The notes under the pieces were generated by a model that saw only the letters and a list, made by a program, of their open reading frames with translations, had not been told where the DNA came from and did no database searches. Position numbers and translations under genes: made by a program. Positions 1 through 6,471 of a stretch of DNA of 64,000 bases are shown here, piece by piece; the first letter of the stretch is position 1, and every line of letters starts with the position of its first letter. This DNA is from an uncultured Kordiimonas sp. (GTDB lineage: Bacteria; Pseudomonadota; Alphaproteobacteria; Sphingomonadales; Kordiimonadaceae). The stretch is from NCBI GenBank assembly GCA_947503625.1, contig CANNEK010000002.1, forward strand, positions 806,001 through 870,000, given 5' to 3'.

Positions 1-453
1 GATAACGTGGCTTATGGCCCCCGCATTCACGGTATAGCTGCCGACCGGACATCGCTGGACGAAATCGTGGAATCGTCCCTTGAAAAAGCGGGCTTGTGGC
101 AGGAAGTTAAGGACAGACTGGACGACTCCGGGATCGCTCTTTCCGGTGGGCAGCAGCAACGCCTTTGTATCGCGCGCGCTATTGCGGTAAGTCCGGAGGT
201 CATTTTGATGGATGAACCCTGTTCTGCACTGGACCCGATCGCGACCGCCAAAGTAGAGGCCTTGATCGACGAACTGTCCGGGCGATATGCTATCGTGATC
301 GTTACACACAGTATGCAGCAAGCTGCCAGAGTGTCTCAAAAAACCGTTTTTTTCCATCTTGGGGAAATGATTGAGCAGGGTGACACGACGCAGATTTTTA
401 CTGCTCCGCGAGAAGAGCGTACACGAGATTACATAACCGGTAGATTCGGATAA
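1..453 (+). CDS. pstB: Phosphate ABC transporter ATP-binding protein PstB, C-terminal part (5' end outside window)
   Basis: The open frame runs in from the left edge, so only about the last 150 residues are present. It shows the ABC signature (LSGGQQQR) followed by the Walker B stretch ([13 protein letters not shown]) and the H-switch ([13 protein letters not shown]). The DEPCSALDP form and the immediate phoU neighbour identify PstB, the cytoplasmic ATPase that powers high-affinity phosphate import through PstA/PstC with PstS. The end (RDYITGRFG) is typical of the family. The stop lies 11 bp before phoU, so the two are very likely co-transcribed. The Walker A motif lies outside the window. 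Confidence 0.95.
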   Translation, partial: DNVAYGPRIHGIAADRTSLDEIVESSLEKAGLWQEVKDRLDDSGIALSGGQQQRLCIARAIAVSPEVILMDEPCSALDPIATAKVEALIDELSGRYAIVIVTHSMQQAARVSQKTVFFHLGEMIEQGDTTQIFTAPREERTRDYITGRFG

Positions 454-464
454 GGGTCAAGGCA

Positions 465-1154
465 ATGAACCAGCATATCTTGAGCACATACGATGATGAG
501 TTGAAAGAGGTGCGCAGCGTAGTCGTGCGGATGGGCAGCCTTGCTGCAGAGCAGTTAGCTGATTCTATGCGGGCACTGAGAGAGCTTGATACAGAGTTGG
601 CGGAACTGACCCGTGTTGCGGACAAGAAACTCGACGCACTGGAAGTTATTGCGGAGAACACCGTGGTTGGTGTCTTTGCCCGCAGGGCACCGGTAGCCGA
701 CGATTTACGGGAAGTTGTGTCAGCGCTTAAAATGACCACAATGATTGAACGGATAGGCGATTATGCAAAAAACATCGCTCGCCGCACTCTCGAGATTGCT
801 GATGGGAAAGGGGTAATCCTGATGCCGCAGCTTCTGGAGCAGATGTCAGCGGAAGCGCACGAGATGATCCAGGATGTAATGGATGCATATGTGAAGCGTA
901 GCGCGGATGATGCCGTTGCCGTGTGGGAACGGGACGATCACCTCGATAACCTGTATGATTCCACATACCGGCAGATTTTGGCCCGGATGATGGAAAACCC
1001 CGACCAGATCGCTGTCTGGAGCCACTATCTGATGATTGCGAAAAATCTGGAGCGGATCGGTGATCAGGCGACCAATGTGGCGGAGCAGGTTTTCTATACA
1101 ATTAACGGAGAGTTTCTTGAGGATGCCCGTCAGAGGCGTAACGCTGGAGATTAG
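465..1154 (+). CDS. phoU: Phosphate signalling protein PhoU
   Basis: This is a 229-residue, all-helical protein of normal PhoU length, built as two related three-helix-bundle halves. Each half carries the acidic metal-binding style motif of the family (ERIGDYAKNIARR around residue 93 and ERIGDQATNVAEQ around residue 195). PhoU links the Pst transporter to the PhoR/PhoB two-component system and keeps the Pho regulon off when phosphate is plentiful. It directly follows pstB, as in the usual pstSCAB-phoU order. Its promoter must lie upstream, outside the window. The gene converges on the minus-strand gene ending at 1251. Confidence 0.96.
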   Translation: MNQHILSTYDDELKEVRSVVVRMGSLAAEQLADSMRALRELDTELAELTRVADKKLDALEVIAENTVVGVFARRAPVADDLREVVSALKMTTMIERIGDYAKNIARRTLEIADGKGVILMPQLLEQMSAEAHEMIQDVMDAYVKRSADDAVAVWERDDHLDNLYDSTYRQILARMMENPDQIAVWSHYLMIAKNLERIGDQATNVAEQVFYTINGEFLEDARQRRNAGD

Positions 1155-1250
1155 CGGCGTCTCACCAGCCATCCGAGCAGAATAAAGTGTTCACAAATGC
1201 GTAGCCGAGGCCATCACACCTGATCTAGCTTGATTGCCAAAAAACCGGTT

Positions 1251-1829
1251 TTATTGAGCAAACGTTACATTCAGGGTGCCGAGAACATCTGCTTTCGCCT
1301 GAACGAAGACGGCCTGACCTTCAGTGCGCACTGCTTCGGAAATAGTTTCCTGCAACTGCAACATGGTCAGAAAATGAGGTGATGTTTCCCGTTCGGTCAT
1401 GATGGACCTTAGCTCGCGTGTGGTGAAGTGCTGGCTATAGATATTGGCGAGAACTTCGTTCCATTTGCCTTGATGTCTTTTTTGCGCCGCGCGGATTGCC
1501 GCAATCACGCGGGATTGTACGGCGTCCATGCCCAGACGGGGAATGGCTGACTGCACTGTAGAATCTTTTTTGATATCCTGAAGCAGCAACAATGACAGGT
1601 TTTTCGTGATGCCGGCCATGTTGACAAATTCAAGAGCAGAGTCGAAAGCGCTAGAGCTGTGGTTTGCTAAAAACTGATCCTGATAGTCATAAACGACATC
1701 AGGTTGAGCCATCACGGGCGCTTTTGGCGCTGTCGTAGCTGACGCAGCTTGGCCAACCGTCAGTACCGCCAACAGACTTGCTGCCTTAAGGCCTCTCGTG
1801 AATCGATTGTTTCGCAAATAGAACTGCAT
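1251..1829 (-). CDS. Secreted protein of unknown function, DUF2059-like
   Basis: A 192-residue protein with an N-terminal signal peptide (hydrophobic stretch around residues 16-31, ending in an ASA-type cleavage site). The C-terminal part has the pattern W-x-x-x-L-A-x-I-Y-x-x-H-F-T-x-x-E-L near residues 123-140. That resembles the DUF2059 helical domain of periplasmic proteins with no established function. The assignment rests on motif recall, not on a profile search. The gene stands alone, convergent with phoU and divergent from the gene at 2127. The ATG at 1829 is preceded by a GAGGG-like ribosome site. Confidence 0.7.
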   Translation of the reverse strand: MQFYLRNNRFTRGLKAASLLAVLTVGQAASATTAPKAPVMAQPDVVYDYQDQFLANHSSSAFDSALEFVNMAGITKNLSLLLLQDIKKDSTVQSAIPRLGMDAVQSRVIAAIRAAQKRHQGKWNEVLANIYSQHFTTRELRSIMTERETSPHFLTMLQLQETISEAVRTEGQAVFVQAKADVLGTLNVTFAQ

Positions 1830-2066
1830 GAAACCCTCTGTTTAATCGCGTGCGCGATGCGCTTTCGAGTTCCTGCTACGCGACATTGAATCGCTTGTCC
1901 GCACTTTTCTGCTGGTGTCATAAAAAATTCATATGCACCCAATTCAACTACACGAGTTTTGTTAAGTTATTATGGGAAATAAGAAAATTGACGGCGTGGA
2001 AATTTGGGAAAAAATAGCCATGTTTTTCAACATGTTAAAAAATGATGGCCTTCAAATTACTTTCTA

Positions 2067-2086
2067 TGTTACACATTAGTGTAACA
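2067..2086. promoter_or_regulatory. Perfect 8-4-8 palindrome, candidate operator
   Basis: TGTTACAC and GTGTAACA flank a 4-bp spacer, 41 bp upstream of the ATG at 2127. The size and symmetry suit a dimeric helix-turn-helix regulator. A weaker 6-4-6 inverted repeat (CATGTT/AACATG, 2019-2034) lies 33 bp further upstream. The 297-bp divergent region 1830-2126 is AT-rich and otherwise empty of genes. No regulator is encoded next to it, so the cognate protein is unknown. Confidence 0.45.
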
Positions 2087-2126
2087 ATACTGTTGATTAT
2101 AGAAAGATTTGCCATAGGAGTTTTTT

Positions 2127-2531
2127 ATGCGTCATTCGAAAATGAGAAAGTTTGCGGCAGCAACTGCCTTGGTCGTTTTGGCACCATTTGCAACAGCTGG
2201 ATTCGCAACCGTCGACGCAGCCGGATCAGACCCGGTTATGGGATCTATGGGTTTCAACGATGAAGATTTCGCTAATAAAGAATTGAAGGATCAAGACTGG
2301 AGCAAAGCCGAAGCTGCTCTTTTAAAGTCTGGTGTAGCGAAAGAGGACGAAGTGTTTGCCAAGCTTAATTTGGCATTTGTCTATAGCTCTACAGGACGCC
2401 GGGACTTGGCGGTTGCTATATACAATGACATTTTGACGTCCAAAGAAAACCCATATGCGTTGACCCGTTCGGGTCAGCCGCGTCGTGTTAAGTCGATCGC
2501 GAAGGTCGCTCTTGCACGATTGAACCAATAG
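2127..2531 (+). CDS. Small secreted TPR-like protein, function unknown
   Basis: A 134-residue protein with a clear signal peptide (MRHSKMRKF then a hydrophobic stretch to about residue 27). Residues 50-120 look like one or two tetratricopeptide-type helix pairs: DWSKAEAALLKS, then AKLNLAFVYSSTGRRDLAVAIYNDIL. Such small periplasmic TPR proteins usually act in protein-protein contacts. No specific partner can be named. An AGGAG ribosome site sits 6 bp before the ATG. The gene appears monocistronic, with a palindromic operator candidate upstream and a strong terminator downstream. Confidence 0.75.
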   Translation: MRHSKMRKFAAATALVVLAPFATAGFATVDAAGSDPVMGSMGFNDEDFANKELKDQDWSKAEAALLKSGVAKEDEVFAKLNLAFVYSSTGRRDLAVAIYNDILTSKENPYALTRSGQPRRVKSIAKVALARLNQ

Positions 2532-2601
2532 GTCTTTTTGAACCGGTTCAATATCTAGCGGGGCACTATCGCCCTTAGCACAGCTTCACACTATAAGAAT
2601 T

Positions 2602-2632
2602 AGGGCGTCCACTGCGGTGGGCGTCTTTTTTA
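2602..2632 (+). terminator. Rho-independent terminator after the TPR-like gene
   Basis: An 8-bp GC-rich stem (GCGTCCAC with GTGGGCGT, allowing G-U pairs, extendable by about 3 bp) with a TGCG loop is followed at once by CTTTTTTAT. It lies 70 bp after the stop at 2531 and separates this gene from the prepilin peptidase. Confidence 0.85.
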
Positions 2633-2735
2633 TTCTGGTAATATGCCAGCTTCTTCTTAAACATGAAATCAGTGCACATAATAGGCAGGGTTGTTTCTCA
2701 GGCCCGACAAAACTCGTTTGGAAAGATGGAAGCGC

Positions 2736-3299
2736 ATGAGCGATGAGCTACAAATCCATGAAAGGGCTATTGGCCGTGTAAGTGTTGTTTGGTTCTGTCT
2801 GGTATGTTTCTGTTGTGCTGGTTTATGGTTTTTTTCTCCCCAGCCTGAACTGATTTCTTTGGCATTGTTCATCAACCTCGCTGTTCTTTCATTCTATGAT
2901 TTCCATTACTATCGTTTACCTAATCTTCTGACCCTCTGCCTCTTTGTTACTGGTTTGCTTCACGTCTGGTTTGCGCCTCGCTATAGCCTCGATGATCATC
3001 TTATTGGTGCCGCGATTGGCCTTGTTTTCTTTCCTCTGTTGAATGCCGTTTATAGCCGGGTGCGTGGGCGGCAGGGAATCGGGTTGGGTGACGCCAAACT
3101 GCTCGCCGGACTCGGTTTATGGTTTGGCTGGCAGTCTTTGCCGTTTCTTCTGTTGATCGCATCTGTTACGGGGCTGATTTCTGCCATTTTCGCTCAGTTT
3201 GCCTCTGAAAAATCGACCAAAGATACAATCATGACGAAACCATTGCCTTTCGGTGTTTTCCTGGCATTTGCAGGTTGGCTGGTTTGGCTCTTTTTTTAA
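2736..3299 (+). CDS. Type IV prepilin peptidase (A24 family), GspO-type
   Basis: About 187 residues with six or so membrane segments and the two aspartates of the A24 peptidase family: one in FYDFHYYRLPN and one in the GxGD-type motif GLGDAKLL. These enzymes cleave the leader of type IV pilins and T2SS pseudopilins at the inner membrane. The protein lacks the N-terminal cysteine-containing methyltransferase domain of full-length GspO/PilD, so it resembles the short, TadV/CpaA-like form. The T2SS operon 6 kb downstream has no prepilin peptidase of its own, so this is its likely processing enzyme. I chose ATG 2736 (GGAAG upstream) over TTG 2691, which has no well-spaced ribosome site. Confidence 0.85.
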   Translation: MSDELQIHERAIGRVSVVWFCLVCFCCAGLWFFSPQPELISLALFINLAVLSFYDFHYYRLPNLLTLCLFVTGLLHVWFAPRYSLDDHLIGAAIGLVFFPLLNAVYSRVRGRQGIGLGDAKLLAGLGLWFGWQSLPFLLLIASVTGLISAIFAQFASEKSTKDTIMTKPLPFGVFLAFAGWLVWLFF

Positions 3300-3363
3300 A
3301 GCCTATCGCTAAATACCTATTAATAATGGAAAAAACTGATCGCATGTCGTCGTGAAAACAAGC

Positions 3364-3413
3364 ATGACAGCAATGTTACAAAAACGGTAAAACTTCCGAA
3401 AAGAAACTGTCAC
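3364..3413. promoter_or_regulatory. Pho-box-like elements upstream of the lipoprotein/receptor pair
   Basis: Read on the minus strand, 3381-3364 is TTGTAAC-ATTG-CTGTCAT. It has the 7-4-7 layout of a PhoB box, with a perfect second half and a first half matching at most positions. A plus-strand half-site CTGTCAC follows at 3407-3413. The region 3300-3522 holds no gene. PhoB control is plausible given pstB-phoU at the window start, but the boxes are imperfect and face opposite ways. Confidence 0.4.
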
Positions 3414-3522
3414 AAAACCCCGTTAAAGGTCTGGCCACATGAGCTGGCATGCGACTTTGCTGGCCAATAGCGAATGCAAAACGATTATTTCAGGTGGCGG
3501 ATCTCGTCCAACGGGGAATACG

Positions 3523-6402
3523 ATGACAAACCTTGACCTTCTTAAGAAAACTTTGCTGGCTGCGGTTGCCTCTGTGGCGCTGGTAGCTTGCGGCGATGAC
3601 AGTACAGAGCTTCAGTCACCAGGAACAGTGGCGCCGAACCCGGGCACAGGCGGTGGCGGCGACGGTGGCGGCGACGGTGGTGGTGATGGTGGCGGTGACC
3701 CAGCTGTTAAAGTTGGCCGTGGCGGCATCGAGTATACATCTGCTGGCAATTGCCCGACAGGTACTACCTCCACAACCGTTGGCGAGCAAACGCATTGCAC
3801 TCTCTCTGGCACCATCACGAGCGACGTTACCTTAACGTCTGGTAACATCTACCAGTTGTCCGGCAAAGTTGCAGTTGGTGTTGACACTGGCGCAGACGGA
3901 TCAGCCGCTGCTGGTGATGCTGCAGTTCTGACCATCGATCCCGGTGCTGTTTTATACGGCGCCACGGCGACAGACGTACTGGTTATATCTCGTGGTTCTG
4001 AAATACAAGCCAACGGTACAGCCAGTAACCCGGTCGTGTTTACATCAGCCCTTGATCTCGATCTTGCCACCGAGCTTGGTCTCAATGCTCCGTCCTCTTT
4101 CAACGGTGCGCTTCTTGAAGAGCCATTTACATCTGAGTGGGGCGGCATTGTTGTCAACGGCCAGGCCAGCATCAATACGTGTAACGGTTCTGGCACATGT
4201 GAAGCCGAAGGCGAAGGCGACAGCGGCCTTTATGGCGGTGACAACGATACAGACTCAAGCGGTACCATGCGGTACGTGCAGGTCAAGTATGCCGGTAACC
4301 CGATTACATCAGAAGATGAGTTGAACGGCATCGCTTTCCAGGGTGTCGGTTCAGGCACAACACTTGAGTTTATTCAGGTGCATAACGGCGCAGACGACGG
4401 CATCGAATTCTTTGGTGGCACCGCGCAGGCAAAATATCTTGTTATTACCGGCGCTGATGATGACAGCCTGGACTGGACACAAGGATGGCGGGGTAAAGGT
4501 CAGTATGTGATCATTATCCAAAACCCGGCCCAGCCAGCTTCCGACCAGGGCATCGAAGCGGATAACTTTGGCGACGGCGAAGACTTCTTGCCTCGCGCAC
4601 AACCGCAGCTTTCAAACATGACTATTGTTGGTTCAGGTTCCAAAGGCGGTGAAAGCGATATCGGTATGTTGCTGCGTGCCGGAACAGGCGCCAACATCTG
4701 GAACACGGTTGTTTCCGATTTTGGCGATGCGTGCCTGGATATTGATGACAACTCGACTTTCGCAAGCGCTGGTTCCAGTGCTACCAGCCTGAGCGGTAAC
4801 CTGACAATCGAGTCAACGCTGCTCGGCACTGACTGTGTAGAGGTGTTCAACGACGACGGAAACGTCTTTGACCTTGAAGCCTTCTTCACCAATCAGGCCA
4901 ACAACGTTGTTGGCCCGACCACTCTGTCGAACAACTTCATCAATGGTTCCGCGGAAAATGCGGTAATAGCAACTGACCCGAGCGCGGTTAGTGCTTTCTT
5001 CGATAGCGTTGATTTTGCTGGTGCGGTTCAGAGCGACTCTGCTGCTGACAACTGGACATTGAACTGGACTTACGGTCTTAATCCCGATCCCGAGTGCCCA
5101 ACAGGTACCACAGCTAACTCAGATGGCACTGTTTGTACGCTGGCCGGCACCTATACCAATGACCTCCGTCTTGTGTCTGGTCTTACGTATCAGCTTTCAG
5201 GCAAGGTTGTGGTTGGTGTAGATATGGGTCCGGACCCGGCAAGCCCGCTTGCCGCGGGTGACGCTGCTACGCTCACGATCGAACCAGGCGTGACCATTGT
5301 TGGCGAAGACCAGACAGCATATCTGGTGGTGTCACGTGGATCAAAGCTGAATTCCAACGGCACAGTTGATGCGCCAGTGACATTCACGGCAATCAACCCT
5401 GACACACGCGATCTTGATGTGGATACGTCACTTTGGGGCGGTCTGGTTGTCAACGGCCGCGCAACCATCAACACTTGTAACGGTTCCGGAACATGTGAAG
5501 CTGAAGGAGAAGGCGACAGCGGCCTCTATGGCGGTGTTGACGACACTGACGACAGCGGCCAGATATTCTATACCCGCGTGGTGTACGCCGGTAACCCGAT
5601 CACCTCAGAGGACGAGCTGAACGGTATCGCTTTCCAGGGTGTAGGTTCTGCAACTGAAATTGACTTCCTGCAGGTTCACAACGGCGCAGACGATGGTGTC
5701 GAGTTCTTTGGTGGCACCGCACGGGCCAAACACCTCGTGATCACTGGCGCTGACGACGACAGCCTGGATTGGACACAGGGGTGGCGCGGCAAGGTTCAAC
5801 ACCTTGTCATCGTTCAAAACCCGAACCAGCCAGCAACTGATCAGGGCATTGAGGCCGATAACTTTGGCGACGGCGAGGACTTCCTGCCACGTGCTCAGCC
5901 CATGATCGCAAATGCAACAATCGTTGGTTCAGCGGCTGTCGGCGGCGAGAGTGATATAGGTATCCTGCTTCGTGCCGGAACAGGTGGTAACATCTGGAAT
6001 GCTGTTGTTGCTGACTTCGGTGATGCCTGCCTCGACATTGATGACACGTCCACTTTTGTTTCTTCTGGTGCAGATGCGACAACCTTGAGCGGCAGCCTGA
6101 CCATGGAATCGACGCTCCTGAGCGACACGTGCCCTGAAGTGTTTAACGACGATGGCAATGACTTTGACCTGGAAACCTGGTTTACCAACCAGAACAACAA
6201 TACGGTTGCAACAGACACTCTTGCTGCTCTGACGGGTGCAGCCAGCTTCAAGACCTACATCAACGGGTCGGTTGAAAATGGCGTGACCGCAACGGATCTC
6301 AGCGCCATCGACAGCTTCTTCGATGCCACCACATATGTGGGCGCTGTTGAAAACGCAGCGAGTGACTGGACGCTTGGCTGGACAGTCTGGCTCAACCAAT
6401 AA
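3523..6402 (+). CDS. Internally duplicated acidic outer-surface lipoprotein paired with a TonB receptor
   Basis: From ATG 3523 (GGGGA ribosome site) the product has 959 residues. The upstream ATG at 3439 would only add 28 residues before the signal peptide. A lipoprotein signal ends in LVAC (Cys23). A Gly/Asp linker (residues about 43-59) follows. Two homologous halves of about 440 residues begin at C-P-T-G-T-T near 3751 and 5095. Each half contains TCNGSGTCEAEGEGDSGLYGG-like, HNGADDG, TGADDDSLDWTQGWRGK and QGIEADNFGDGEDFLPRAQP blocks, and looks like a beta-helix fold with many acidic turns. The role is unknown. Co-directional linkage to a TonB-dependent receptor suggests a surface substrate-capturing or calcium-dependent partner. 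Confidence 0.8.
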   Translation: MTNLDLLKKTLLAAVASVALVACGDDSTELQSPGTVAPNPGTGGGGDGGGDGGGDGGGDPAVKVGRGGIEYTSAGNCPTGTTSTTVGEQTHCTLSGTITSDVTLTSGNIYQLSGKVAVGVDTGADGSAAAGDAAVLTIDPGAVLYGATATDVLVISRGSEIQANGTASNPVVFTSALDLDLATELGLNAPSSFNGALLEEPFTSEWGGIVVNGQASINTCNGSGTCEAEGEGDSGLYGGDNDTDSSGTMRYVQVKYAGNPITSEDELNGIAFQGVGSGTTLEFIQVHNGADDGIEFFGGTAQAKYLVITGADDDSLDWTQGWRGKGQYVIIIQNPAQPASDQGIEADNFGDGEDFLPRAQPQLSNMTIVGSGSKGGESDIGMLLRAGTGANIWNTVVSDFGDACLDIDDNSTFASAGSSATSLSGNLTIESTLLGTDCVEVFNDDGNVFDLEAFFTNQANNVVGPTTLSNNFINGSAENAVIATDPSAVSAFFDSVDFAGAVQSDSAADNWTLNWTYGLNPDPECPTGTTANSDGTVCTLAGTYTNDLRLVSGLTYQLSGKVVVGVDMGPDPASPLAAGDAATLTIEPGVTIVGEDQTAYLVVSRGSKLNSNGTVDAPVTFTAINPDTRDLDVDTSLWGGLVVNGRATINTCNGSGTCEAEGEGDSGLYGGVDDTDDSGQIFYTRVVYAGNPITSEDELNGIAFQGVGSATEIDFLQVHNGADDGVEFFGGTARAKHLVITGADDDSLDWTQGWRGKVQHLVIVQNPNQPATDQGIEADNFGDGEDFLPRAQPMIANATIVGSAAVGGESDIGILLRAGTGGNIWNAVVADFGDACLDIDDTSTFVSSGADATTLSGSLTMESTLLSDTCPEVFNDDGNDFDLETWFTNQNNNTVATDTLAALTGAASFKTYINGSVENGVTATDLSAIDSFFDATTYVGAVENAASDWTLGWTVWLNQ
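3748..6402 (+). repeat. Tandem intragenic duplication (two copies of about 1.3 kb)
   Basis: Copy 1 spans about 3748-5091 and copy 2 about 5092-6402. Several protein blocks are nearly identical between copies (CNGSGTCEAEGEGDSG, YAGNPITSEDELNGIAFQG, GADDDSLDWTQGWRGK), whereas synonymous positions differ. The duplication is therefore old and maintained by selection, not a recent tandem amplification. Confidence 0.85.
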
Positions 6403-6413
6403 GCCAACATTGA

Positions 6414-6450
6414 AACGCCGCAGCAGGGCGTTCTGCTCTGCTGCGGCGTT
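6414..6450 (+). terminator. Perfect 13-bp hairpin between lipoprotein and receptor genes (no U-tract)
   Basis: AACGCCGCAGCAG pairs perfectly with CTGCTGCGGCGTT around an 11-nt loop. It starts 12 bp after the stop at 6402 and ends 22 bp before the next start. The 3' side reads CCGCATAAAT, so the T-tract of an efficient intrinsic terminator is missing. It may be a partial terminator or an mRNA 3'-end stabiliser that makes the lipoprotein more abundant than the receptor. Confidence 0.6.
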
Positions 6451-6471
6451 CCGCATAAATTAGAAAGCCGA

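Noticed and set aside
3649-3702. GGTGGCGAC-type short repeats that might be a minisatellite or CRISPR-like unit
   Set aside because: They encode the Gly/Asp linker after the lipobox, in frame, and are explained by the protein.
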